A stretch of DNA of 64,000 bases. Origin: Choristoneura fumiferana (lineage: Eukaryota > Arthropoda > Insecta > Lepidoptera > Tortricidae). Positions 19,271 to 28,499 of the stretch are shown here, one piece after another. Both the position numbers and the translations under genes were made by a program. The number at the start of each line of letters is the position of its first letter. Position 1 is the stretch's first letter. The stretch spans positions 20,268,716 to 20,332,715 of the forward strand of contig NC_133477.1 of the NCBI RefSeq assembly GCF_025370935.1. The letters are read 5' to 3'. Below the pieces are notes generated by a model. It worked only from the letters and a program-made list of their open reading frames with translations. It was not told where the DNA came from and did not search any database.

Positions 19271-20117
19271 GTCGGCGGCCGATCGTAAAATCCGCCAGAT
19301 CACGAAATTCCTAGGCATATCGTGAAACGCCGCCATTTCATGATATGCCTAAACGTTGGCCAGGCATATCACGATGTGCCTGAGAAATAATACGGCAGAT
19401 CGATTAGAGCAACGCATTCGTCGATATTCCTAGCTCTATACCGGGCACATCGTAAAATAGTTTCTTTTTTGGCCACTGGTGGCGCTGCGTATGCAATGGC
19501 GGCCGTGAACAGCTGACCGGTCGTGTTTGTTTAGCGCGTGAAAAATGTCGGCGTCGCAACAAAATGATCCTTAAACCGAAACTAATGATTGAATTCAAAA
19601 TAGAAGTGCAAAAGAAGCTTTTGAACATCAGCTCCGTTCTTTTTATGTGACTCAAACGGATTCTGTGCACAATATGAAAAAACCATGGACGTCTGCCTTA
19701 GTATTTTGTTGATAAATAAAGTATTCACTAGTTGTTATTTATTTATATAGAAAAATTTAGGTACGACGAGCGAAGCGAGGAGTGGTTAGTATTAATTGTG
19801 ATCACGACGCACAAGCCGAGCGAGCGAAGCGAGCGTGCCGCGGCAGCGGCCGGCGAAGTGCCAGAACCGATATGGTGGCGTTTCATGATATGCCTAGGAA
19901 TTTCATGATCTGCCTAAACTAGCCAAATCATGAAATGGCGGCGCTTCATGATATGCCTAGGAATTTCATGATCTGCCTAAACGTCACTAGGCAAATCGCT
20001 AAACGGTGAGTTTTGAACGATATGGCGGATGTCCCTTAGCCAATTCATGAAATGGCGGCATTTCACGATATGCCTAGGAATTTCGTGATCTGGCGGATTT
20101 TACGATCGGCCGCCGAC
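19271..20117. mobile_element. Large foldback element with modular inverted ends (copy 1)
   Basis: Terminal GTCGGCGGCCGATCGTAAAA at 19271 is inverted at 20098-20117. Inside each end, modules of the form TTTCATGATATGCCTAGGAA + TTTCATGATCTGCC recur. Two intact module pairs sit at 19880-19919 and 19945-19982, about 65 bp apart. The core holds GAGCGAAGCGAGG-type repeats. There is no convincing transposase. Copy 2 (45431-45782) is inverted and internally shorter. Confidence 0.85.
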
Positions 20118-20128
20118 ACATACACCCC

Positions 20129-20186
20129 ACATACATATATACCTACGCTCGAAAACATAGCCCTCTTTTGGGCAGTCGGGTAAAAA
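20129..20186 (-). repeat. Family F fragment
   Basis: ACATACATATATACCTACGC then TCGAAAACATAGCCCTC and GGGCAGTCGGGTAAAAA match the ends of copies at 47860-48002 and 48830-49000. The foldback at 19271 appears to have inserted into it. Confidence 0.55.
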
Positions 20187-20322
20187 AAGTTTATAGGTTA
20201 ATTACATTTTCTTCGGAATGTAGTTGATTTTTAGCTAAGGCGAATTATCAAATTGAATAAAAAAACGTTTATCGGATCAAGTAAATTCCCACACGTATAT
20301 ATTAAAACGCAAATTCCCTTAC

Positions 20323-20458
20323 CGTTCCGCGTATTGAGCTTATTCCAAAGAATACAATACCAGGCACGCATGAATGTCAAAGGATCCAATCTAAATTCTG
20401 CATGAACGGCGCCAGTCTCCGGGGATCGAAACAAGGCGCTTTGCGGTATCCAGGCCAT
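20323..20458 (-). CDS. Weak candidate upstream coding segment (ATG to GT donor)
   Basis: On the minus strand an ATG with A at -3 and G at +4 opens 45 codons beginning MAWIPQSALFRSPETG. They end in a strong donor (AACG|GTAAGG), leaving one base. That phase fits the exon at 10501, which needs two bases (GT), and would give Gly. One phase in three fits by chance. The sequence abuts a decayed palindromic repeat (20466-20575), so it could instead be unrecognised repeat DNA. The reading frame also continues open past the donor. I see no domain. Confidence 0.15.
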
Positions 20459-20465
20459 ACTCCGA

Positions 20466-20575
20466 AGTTAAAATTCGAATTTGTTTCGTGCCCTCCCGCT
20501 CACGCTAAAGTTATTTAATAGTAGAATGAGAGGGACGGTATGATACGAACTTCGAATTTCGAACTTTTGATTAGA
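20466..20575. repeat. Decayed family M MITE
   Basis: AAATTCGAATTTGTTTCGTG ... GAGAGGGACGGTATGATACG ... AACTTCGAATTTCGAA is a degraded relative of the CAGCAGGGCTACTACG elements. Confidence 0.5.
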
Positions 20576-21111
20576 CGCTGTATGTGTTTTCAGATTTCGT
20601 ATACGCAAGGTTGAATTAGGCTGAAAAGTAACCTTCCAAGTCAACTTGAGGTCGTCTTTTATGAAGATTGGCTATAAAAGGAGCCATATAAGTTTTATAC
20701 ATCGACTATTAGTTAATATTTTAGGCTGCCAGCCATGTTTTTGTTAGTACACTTATATTTATAGTTGCTTGAAACGGCAAATTCTGAATCTTTATTTCCA
20801 AAGTATAATTTTACTTCGGAAACTCGAAACAAAAATACTATCGGATTCCATTTCGATAAGCGAATCGTTTATTTTATTAATGTTCTGATAAGCATCTTAT
20901 TTGTTTCAAGGATCCTTATTGATTTCAAAATAGGTTTTAAGATGGGTAATAATAATAAAGATTTTAGTGATTTTTATAAATTGTGCACACATGGATGGAA
21001 GGAAGGAGAGCTACGTTCGATATCTCCAAAACAAAACTAATACCATAACCGAGAGGTTAGGAAAGAAGAAGAAAAAGAAGAATGCCAGCGATGACTCGGG
21101 CTATGTCGATA
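20576..21111. other. Unassigned sequence
   Basis: The plus-strand 91-codon ORF at 20765-21040 is AT-rich, starts without context and shows no domain. I do not call it a gene. Confidence 0.4.
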
Positions 21112-21310
21112 AATAAATAAATAAATATCATGGGACACTTCCACCAATTGACCTAAAATAGTCCCAAACTAAGCAAAGCTTTTACTATGGATACTAACTA
21201 GGCAACGGATAAACATACCTACTTATATAGATAAATACATACTTAAATACATATTAAACATCCAAGACCCGAGAACAAACATTCGTATTTTTCATAAGCT
21301 TTGTTCTTTT
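21112..21310 (-). mobile_element. SINE S2 body and tail
   Basis: ATAAATAAATATCATGGGAC, CAATTGACCTA, TCCCAAACTAAGCAAAGCTT and CCGAGAACAAACATTCGTAT are the minus-strand body of the SINE whose tRNA-like head is intact at 24472. The head is absent here. Confidence 0.75.
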
Positions 21311-21355
21311 CTGGATAGAGTTCCATACACATTTCTCCATACTTAATTTAAATAA

Positions 21356-21494
21356 AAATCGTCACTACTTTGAAAAAATCTCGTTTCTAAAATCAATGTC
21401 AACAAGATTGAACCTTGACGTAACGTTCATAAGGTCCACTCAGAAAAATTATCTACTTTGAGATACGAGTTTTTTTTAAAGTAGTGACGAAATT
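21356..21494. mobile_element. Palindromic MITE
   Basis: AAATCGTCACTACTTTGAAA at the left pairs with TTTAAAGTAGTGACGAAATT at the right, with further complementary CTCGTTTCTAAAATC/GAGATACGAG blocks inside. Confidence 0.75.
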
Positions 21495-21720
21495 AAATTA
21501 GTCTGCACGGGGTGGGAACTAATAACACAAGCGGTTACCAGGACAGCATGGGTGCGCGGCGTTCGCAGGAAGCCCTGAACAAACACACAATTACGTACAG
21601 GGCTGAAAAACTACGACGTAGCTGAGCTGACAGCGTCAGCAACAAAGTTGCTTTGCTGGGTCATTGACAATATTCGTCCAGGCCATTGTCACTTTAACGT
21701 GAGACTACCTATACAACTCT

Positions 21721-21839
21721 GCAGGGCTACTACGAAACTCGAAGTTCGTGTCGTACCGTCCCTCTCGCTCTCGTATTAAATAGTATAAGTGTCAGAGGGA
21801 CCGCACGACACGAACTTCGAGTTTCGTAGTAGCCCTGCT
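21721..21839. mobile_element. Family M palindromic MITE, copy 1
   Basis: GCAGGGCTACTACGAAACTC and CGAAGTTCGTGTCGT arms are inverted at the right end (ACGACACGAACTTCG; GAGTTTCGTAGTAGCCCTGC). The loop is CTCGTATTAAATAGTATAAG. Confidence 0.88.
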
Positions 21840-21863
21840 GTTAACGTCCATTAAAACGTAAAT

Positions 21864-22050
21864 CCTACTAATATTATAAATGCAAAAGTTTGTAAGTATG
21901 TATGTGTATGATTGTTACTCCTTCATGCTAAAACGACTGGACGGATTTGGATGGAATTTGGTATAAAGATTGGCTTGGTATTGGAATGGTTTGGTTTGGC
22001 AGGACGTAATGGCAACTAGACAAATAGGCTACTTTTTTTATCCCGATATT
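21864..22050 (+). mobile_element. Helitron-like element, 5' portion
   Basis: CCTACTAATATTATAAATGC then CTAAAACGACTGGACGGATT and GGCTACTTTTTTTATCCCG. The 3' half is missing and a SINE S2 lies downstream. Confidence 0.7.
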
Positions 22051-22124
22051 CTTCAGAGCATCATTTGCTTTGTTTTGTGGCAATATACAGACAGGCATTT
22101 AATTATTTATTCTGATGCCAATCC

Positions 22125-22240
22125 GGGCAGCCCAATGGTCAGGTTACTTAGAGAATCTGATTAAGAAGCTTGAGGTCCCGGGTTCGGTCGTCGGTCGAGT
22201 CAGACATATATACATACATACATATTGATTTTTAAAATAT
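22125..22240 (+). mobile_element. SINE S2 head, truncated
   Basis: CCCAATGGTCAGGTTACTTA (A box, mutated) and GAGGTCCCGGGTTCGGTCG (B box, mutated) followed by an ACATACATA simple repeat. Confidence 0.6.
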
Positions 22241-22248
22241 TTCATTTA

Positions 22249-22389
22249 GGGGCTGTTTCACCATCCATTGATTAGTGTTAACTGGCGGTTAGGTGTGATG
22301 CCGTCTCTATTTGTTTTGTTCGAATAGACGGAGACGGCATCACATTTAACCGTCGGTTAACGCTAATCAATGGATGGTGAAACAGCCCC
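22249..22389. mobile_element. Tourist-like MITE, copy 2, intact with TTA duplication
   Basis: A 141-bp foldback starting GGGGCTGTTTCACCATCCAT and ending in the exact complement, flanked by TTA at 22246-22248 and 22390-22392. Arms of about 60 bp surround a TTTGTTTTGTTCG loop. It is 141 bp like the copy at 34083. Confidence 0.92.
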
Positions 22390-22685
22390 TTAGTAATGAT
22401 AATTAAATAGTGAATTAAACTTCATTAATAATTATTTTAAATGAATGTATTATAATTAAAAATTAATATTTGATTATGATTACTCGTAACTAACATAGTA
22501 TTATTATAAGTCAACCTTGCTACTAACAAATTATGAATTTAACTGTCTGAAATAAATGATTTTTTATTTTTTTATTTGTCTGGAAAATACGAATGTTATT
22601 TATTTATAAATGAAGGACAATATGATGAAAATGTACAATATTACTGTTCATTCATACCAATGCGCTCGAATTGTTATTATAAAGT

Positions 22686-22757
22686 TTTACTTTGGGACTT
22701 TGCTTACTTTGGGACTAGGGCATTAATGTCAAAGAGTCCCGAGATATTTATTAAAGT
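22686..22757 (+). mobile_element. SINE S2 tail fragment
   Basis: TTACTTTGGGACTAGGGCAT ... GTCCCGAGATATTTATTAAA matches the S2 3' end. Confidence 0.6.
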
Positions 22758-22974
22758 ATTGTATTAATTTCTCCATTATTCTGCGGCTGCTATCGCTACG
22801 TCTGCAGTTGCGAATTATAGCGGAAAGTGACCCTCCGCCCTCGCGCTACCTCTATAATCTATTTATGTCAGGCTGTTTCATATTATAAAAAATATATAGT
22901 TCACCTGACAATTTATAATCAACTAAATTAGCTTTTATTCGCGGGGCACGCGTGAAGTATGTATGTATGTAAAC

Positions 22975-23085
22975 TCTTTATTGTACAAAAGAAAAGAAAC
23001 AAAACACAATTGAAAATTGATTGATTGAATTGAATTGATTGATTGTTGTCTATTTAAGTATGTTCAAAACAAGAAGACAAAACGC
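22975..23085 (-). mobile_element. LINE 3' tail
   Basis: AAACTCTTTATTGTACAAAA is the complement of a TTTTGTACAATAAAGAG polyadenylation region. A nearly identical tail lies at 26116-26190. Confidence 0.6.
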
Positions 23086-23103
23086 CGAAAGTCAAAATTT
23101 ATA

Positions 23104-23507
23104 ATACAGTCGAGTTCATAAACATGTGAGCAAAAATTTGATCAAAAATATCTGAACACGACTATTGTTAACGGGGGTGACACTTTCCCGGCCCGGATAA
23201 TACCGACATGGAAATACCGACCCTGTTTTTCGTGTACACGCCCATAGAAGCTCCTGTCAGCTTCTATGGGCGTGTACACAAAAACAGCAGGGCTACTACG
23301 AAACTCGAAACTCGAAGTTCGTGTCGTGCGTTCCCTCTGACACTTATACTATTTAATACGAGAGCGAAAGGGACAGCACGACACGAACTTCGAGTTTCGG
23401 TGTTATCCGGGCCGGGGAAGAGTGTCACCCGTTAACGGCGTAGAAAGTAGAAGCGTGTTCGGATATTTTTGTACAAATTTTTGCTGACTAGTTTACGAAT
23501 TCGACGT
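23104..23507. mobile_element. Triple-nested palindromic MITEs
   Basis: The outer arms (TACAGTCGAGTTCATAAAC at 23104; GTTTACGAATTCGACGTA ending 23507) extend about 55 bp. Inside, arms GTTAACGGGGGTGACACT (23167) and AGTGTCACCCGTTAAC (ending about 23437) carry CCCGGCCCGGATAA. Inside that lie a 65-bp hairpin (GTGTACACGCCCATAGAAGC) and a family M copy that has lost its right terminus. Confidence 0.88.
23285..23400. mobile_element. Family M MITE, copy 2, right end truncated
   Basis: CAGCAGGGCTACTACGAAAC opens it. The right arm reads CACGACACGAACTTCGAGTT and then stops before the TAGTAGCCCTGCTG terminus. Confidence 0.85.
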
Positions 23508-23566
23508 ACCTACTCGTACTGCGCGAAATTTTTTTCAAAAGAAGAGCCGTTGCACGCTGCGTTTTT

Positions 23567-23800
23567 AACCCCCGTCGCAAAAATATGGGGGTTATAAGTT
23601 TGACGCCAATGTCCTGTATGTGTCGTCGTAGCTCACAAACGGATGGACCAATTTTGACGTTTTTTTTTTGAAGTGAAAGTATTTGCGGTGGTTCTTAGGT
23701 CTAGTTATGTTTGATAAAGATCGGTTCCGCCGTTTTGAGATATTGAACTTTGAAATGATAATTTCGGGAGTCTTTCAACTTTTGTACTTAAGTTGTTAGG
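23567..23800 (+). repeat. Family A repeat, copy 5
   Basis: AACCCCCGTCGCAAAAATAT ... GTCGTAGCTCACAAACGGAT ... GAGATATTGAACTTTGAAAT. More diverged than copies 2 and 3. Confidence 0.75.
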
Positions 23801-23829
23801 TTGTTCATTGGAGAATATTTGTATTGTAT

Positions 23830-23904
23830 TGTATTGCACGACTAAAATATGGAACCAGCTTCCTGGGACAGTATTTCCGGAGCGGTACAGCTTAGGGATC
23901 TTTA
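23830..23904 (+). pseudogene. LINE ORF2 C-terminal fragment
   Basis: One frame reads TTKIWNQLPGTVFPERYSLG, the conserved WN-x-LP ... F-x-xx-L-x-x-F end of CR1/Jockey-type LINE proteins. A TATTG simple repeat precedes it, and a family G copy follows at once. It is an isolated fragment without the catalytic domain. Confidence 0.55.
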
Positions 23905-24412
23905 TAACAAACCGGCCAAGAGCGTGTCGGACATGCCCAAAATAGGGTTCCGTAGCCATTACGAAAAAAAAAAGTAAAAAAAATCCAAGGATTTCGTATT
24001 ATACGGAATCTTCCAAGTTTAGGTAAATTTTATACCTTAGGCTGCTATTTACTTTTAAGCTACTAATAATTTATAAGCAAACTTTGATATATTTTCAAAT
24101 TTTTCCACCACTTGGAAAAAAACACTCCATTTAATATTTCATCTAGTTGGGTCACGGGTGTTTCGGATAAGTTCCGAGAAAATATCACGTTCTGGGTTTA
24201 TAAATGAATTGCTCGATTTTAATCAAAATTTGCACTTTAAAGTTGAACATTTCGCAAACAAATCACTGAATCAAAAAATTGTCTCAGCAAACCCCTAATG
24301 GTTTTAAAAGACTTATCCAACGATAACCCACACTATAGGGTTGGATGAGAAAAAAAAAAAACACACTCACTTTACGTCTCAGACAGAGACAGACAGATGG
24401 CGAAACTATAAG
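23905..24412 (-). repeat. Family G repeat, copy 3 (near full length)
   Basis: Runs from ACCGGCCAAGAGCGTGTCGG and GGGTTCCGTAGCCATTACG to GATGGCGAAACTATAAGGG, about 510 bp. It is the reference copy for family G in this window. Confidence 0.8.
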
Positions 24413-24471
24413 GGGGAGGCGTATGGCCAACAGTGGACGTCCTACGGCTGATATGATGATAATGATTTAGA
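24413..24471 (+). mobile_element. RTE-type LINE 3' tail
   Basis: GAGGCGTATGGCCAACAGTG then GACGTCCTACGGCTGATATG and ATGATAATGAT. It abuts family G at the left and SINE S2 at the right. Confidence 0.7.
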
Positions 24472-24695
24472 CGACCGGATGGCCAAGTGGTTAGAGAACC
24501 TGACTACTGACTACCAAGCTTGAGGTCCCGGGTTCGATTCCCGGCCGGGACAGATATTTTTATGAATAAATAATAAGAATGTTTGTTCTCGGGTTTGGAT
24601 GTTTAATATGTATGCTATCCATAGTACAGGCTTCCCTTAGTTTGGGACTAGGTCAATTTGTGTCAAGTGTCCCATAATATTTATTTATTATTAAT
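24472..24695 (+). mobile_element. tRNA-derived SINE S2, near full length
   Basis: CCGGATGGCCAAGTGGTTAG (A box) and GGTTCGATTCCCGGCCGG (B box) are intact, followed by ATGTTTGTTCTCGGG, TTTGGGACTAGGTCAATT and a TATTTATTTATTA tail. The internal Pol III promoter is complete, so this copy could once have been transcribed. At least eight other fragments are in the window. Confidence 0.85.
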
Positions 24696-24699
24696 GATG

Positions 24700-25530
24700 A
24701 TTGTATCGAATATTCGTCATTAAAGTACAAAGAATATACTTAAGTTACTTTACCTCATTGTTAACATTAAACAAAGCAAGTAATTAATTAAATTACGTAC
24801 AGCCCTACTGATACGCGTTATCAGGCCTTCCGGGAAAGCCGCGCACAAACACCTAAACAAGCATGATTACGCTCTCGGCCATGACTAATTGACTAATGCT
24901 GATATAAAAAAAAAAAAAAACACATTTTGTGACTTCACTATACAAACTGCAAACAGTATTATTTTTGATTTCCGCTAACTTTCACGGAAGTTTAAACAGG
25001 AATAAAATTAGTAAGTACTTACTTTAAATTTATATTCATTTCTAACATCCATCACTAAACTTAGAATTGACAAGATTTCATATGTTTTTAACACCTGTAA
25101 ATTACTACAGGAATCGAAAGAGTTTGGCCTCCTGAACATGGGAAAATATTTATTATAATTTATTTCTCCATATTTAAAAAAATACAAAAAATTGAAAAAA
25201 TATATCTGAATTTGCCAACACTACCACAGAATAGATATGTTTCCTTTGCCTCTTTTTCACCAGAAAAAGGAGCTGTCATAAATTTGACAACGTCTATGTC
25301 AGATTTACGTGATCTTTTTTTAAGAGACTAGACAAAAGTAATGGTTCTATTGTCAGAACGTCAGAGATCTCAACACTAGACTTAAAGTACAATTCAATAG
25401 AATCTGTCAATTTTCTACATATTTAAGACACCCTATCGTGGGCACACTTGATTATATATGTCCCTGTTGTTGCAATTATCATCTAAAAGGAATCAAAAAA
25501 GAATAATAGTCACATCACAAAGCCTTAGGC
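24700..25530. other. Unassigned AT-rich sequence
   Basis: No exon, repeat shared within the window or RNA gene recognised. Confidence 0.4.
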
Positions 25531-25532
25531 AG

Positions 25533-26110
25533 CCCGGTGTTTATATTAGTAGGCTGGAAGTGTCTACAGGATTGTCAGATTCTATTGAATTGGAGTTTAG
25601 TTTTTTCAAGCATAACCTTCTATGTCTGGATTGTAATGTTATAGCTGTATCTGAGTCCTTTTTAACGGATTCGATCGAGAACCCTGAACTGGTTGGTAAT
25701 GAGTGGAGTGTGGAACGTCGTGACCGTACCAGTACCAGTGGCGCGCGTGGCGGCGGTGTACCTACTGCTCGCAGCGAGACCGGGACTTGTGTTGCAGAGG
25801 AGGAGGGACTTTGAGACTCCGTATGGGGAGGATCTTTGGGTCCATTTTACCAATAAGGGCATCAAGTGCCACATTTGCGTGGTCTATATACCACCTAGTG
25901 CTGCGGAGGATGTATATATGAGATGGTTTCAAACAGTCGAATCAGTGTTGAGTGCTCTTGATGGTGTAGTAATCATAGTCGGGGATCTTAATTTGAATCC
26001 TCGATATACAACATGGGTGCCGCGTCCGCTCACTCACCCGGGCTGCGCGATTGACAGAACTGAATGCCTAGCACAACTACGTATAATGAAACTCAGTGCG
26101 AGCAGTGACA
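25533..26110 (+). pseudogene. Broken LINE endonuclease (EEP) domain
   Basis: Two overlapping frames together encode an endonuclease/exonuclease/phosphatase domain of a non-LTR retrotransposon. The first frame gives NVIAVSESFLTDSIENPELV and RRDR...GARGGGV. After a shift near 25750 the second gives LLAARPGLVLQRRRDFE, GIKCHICVVYIPPSA and VVIIVGDLNLN. SESF, the GGGV strand, VVYIPPS and GDLN are the conserved EEP motifs (catalytic GD-x-N). The domain is truncated at about 26110, and no reverse transcriptase follows. What follows is a LINE 3' tail in the opposite orientation, so the copy was cut by a later rearrangement or insertion. It is inactive. Confidence 0.85.
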
Positions 26111-26111
26111 A

Positions 26112-26190
26112 GCTATGTAAACTCTTTATTGTACAAAAGAAGAGAAACAAAAAGTTTTATAACAAAAAATTGAACAGACTACAAAAAAAT
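26112..26190 (-). mobile_element. LINE 3' tail, opposite to the endonuclease fragment
   Basis: GTAAACTCTTTATTGTACAA followed by AGAAGAGAAACAAAAAG is nearly the same as 22985-23010 and is the complement of an AATAAA-bearing 3' end. Confidence 0.6.
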
Positions 26191-26201
26191 CATTAAAATT
26201 A

Positions 26202-26407
26202 TTTTCTACCGGTCTGAAGTCGGTCGGTGCCTCAGCACGAGCCAGCAGGAGTGGACCTATAGTCATCTACCTCAACCTCACCTACGCACTATACATTACA
26301 CACTATATTACACACTATATGTTACCTATGCACTATATGTTGGGCTTCAATCACTCCTGCTGGCTCGTGCGTGCTGAGGCACCGACCGACTTCAGACCGG
26401 TAGAAAA
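26202..26407. mobile_element. MITE with 51-bp arms and TTA flanks
   Basis: TTTTCTACCGGTCTGAAGTC continues through GGTCGGTGCCTCAGCACG to CCAGCAGGAGT and is inverted at the right end, which has a 4-bp CGTG insertion. TTA lies on both sides (26199-26201, 26408-26410). The loop contains tandem CACTATA-type units. Confidence 0.88.
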
Positions 26408-26410
26408 TTA

Positions 26411-27464
26411 TGTTTCACTCTTTTTAGTGTAAATAATCTAAGATACAATAGTTTAACATCAACTGGTCGTCACCTTTTACGAAAGATTTATTTTTCCGAT
26501 GCAGAGATGTTTATTATTGAGGAGTCCTGGTGCTTCACCACCCGTTTTACAATATGCATTAGGAGGAGCATAAATTGCTTAGCAACTGTGTTAAAGTAAT
26601 TAAAATTCAACCCGTGAAATACTTGTTATTAAGTAGTAACTCCGATGGCCAACTGTGGTCTTCATCATCAGTTCCACTTCACCAAATGATGATTTTTCAA
26701 GAGCGCACAAGTTACTACTAAATATTTCAATTTACTATAGGTGTCCCTACATTTGAACAATTCCCTCGATTTCCTTAAGATTCAATCATCAGATCCTGAT
26801 TTAGTGCTTATGGGACCTAATTGAAGACATTTCTAGACGAAGGCAAAAAAAAACAAATCGGTGAATGACGGAGTTCTGAGGTAACAAACACAAAGAAAAA
26901 TACAACTGAATTGATAACCTCCTCCTTTTTGAAGTCGGTTAAACATGTACAGTACAGTTTGGGATAATCAAACGACAGTCGCTATTCCGAGCGTTATTTT
27001 GTTATAATACTTTGGTATTAACTCTCAGCGAATAGACAGAGAAAGACTTATATAGCCAGTCATCGTTAGAATGTAAATGACCAGAAACACATATACACTA
27101 TGAAGCCATAACGCACCAACTCGCTCCGTCAAAAAAAACCGTGTTTGATCACAATTGTCCAATTCACGCCGACTGTTATTAATTATAATTTGTTAATTAC
27201 CACGCTCGTCTCACAGTTACATCCGAACCCACAATTAAAGATAATTCCTTTATTTAACAGAAAGTATGCTTATAAGTTGATATGTTTACTGTTAAAAACA
27301 TTTTATGGGCTAGCAACTTTGTAACTATGGGAAATACTTTAACTGGACCATTGTTCGGCTCGCTTTTGATTGCTGTGGAATTTATGACAACCGTATATTC
27401 ATAATTTTCTAGACAATGAACATGTAAATGTAATGTTCAAAAGAAACTTTTCTATGAAATAAGA
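26411..27464. other. Unassigned AT-rich sequence
   Basis: No repeat family or exon recognised; ORFs are short. Confidence 0.4.
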
Positions 27465-27625
27465 TATAAATGTTCTTTATTGAATGTCGCAAATTAAGTA
27501 CCTAGTACGAGTTAACAAAAAAAAAGGGAAAACAATAAGCGGTCTTATTATTGCTTAAAATCACCAGTAGCCATACAGCGACACTAAAACGAGTATTTTA
27601 AACAGGGTATTATAATTGTACTTTG
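27465..27625 (-). mobile_element. LINE 3' end, diverged
   Basis: TAAATGTTCTTTATTGAATG then AATAAGCGGTCTTATTATTG parallels the 10905-11150 element (CTTTATTG ... GGCGGCCTTATCG). Confidence 0.45.
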
Positions 27626-28351
27626 ATTTACATTGAACGAACAAAACAAAAAATAAACAAGAGAAAAAAGACCAGATAAGAACCGAAGACACGTGGCATA
27701 CCTAACGTATTGTAGACAATTTGATGCAATGTGTCACAGAGCAACAGAACATTTTGATGTTTCGTCGTTGCCTTATGAAATGAAGTTACTTTTAGTACTT
27801 ATGAACAAACACTACTTAATTCATTAAATTTGATCTAGCAATTCAGACCTCAGATATAAATGAATGTGAAAGTGTAGTGAATGTACGTACCTACAACTTC
27901 TGACTTACAGATAAAATCTATCTAAAAAATCTACCTTTAAACGAGCAACTCTTGTATATACTTATATATGTAATCAGAATCTCGGAAACGGCTTCAACAA
28001 TTTCAATGAAATTTGATATGTGGGGGTTTTCGGGGATGAAAAATCGATCGAATCGAAGAATAGCTCGGTCGCCCAGGTACTAAATAATAAACAAATATAA
28101 TGGGAGATTTCACACAAAATTACTTGGTTAAAAACTTGGTCAAAATCTATAAAATATTGAGGAGGCAGACAATTTGAACCCGAGACCTTTAGCTTTATAA
28201 TCAGGGTCACTAACCACAGACAACCCACAGATCGAGAATTCAATAAATATCAAATTTAAGTTAAACCCATTGAAATCCCACACAAAGAAGGCAGTAAAAC
28301 AGCAAACCAAGTACCGTTCAAAGTAGACGAAATTACGAAAATCCCGTCGAA

Positions 28352-28492
28352 ATGTCTAAATCTAAATTGCGTAGGCGAGGGAGATCCGACGCGTCGGCCA
28401 CGGACAAGGGGGCTGCCAGGCAACCCCTGCTGTCTCTGCCGTCCTGGGCGGAAACTAAAAATGATGAGCGAAATACGGCGTTTTATTATTAA
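28352..28492 (+). CDS. Short GC-rich ORF of unknown origin (46 codons)
   Basis: ATG at 28352 opens MSKSKLRRRGRSDASATDKG, then AARQPLLSLPSWAETKNDER and a TAA at 28490-28492. It is basic at the start, and it is much more GC-rich than the flanks over 28345-28450. The minus strand of the same block also has an acceptor-like site (TTTCCGCCCAG) and an open frame. It may be the N-terminus of a decayed transposon ORF or an exon. I recognise no domain. Confidence 0.2.
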   Translation: MSKSKLRRRGRSDASATDKGAARQPLLSLPSWAETKNDERNTAFYY

Positions 28493-28499
28493 TGCTGAT

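Noticed and set aside
20765..21040. Plus-strand 91-codon ORF
   Set aside because: AT-driven composition, no start context, no splice sites or domain.
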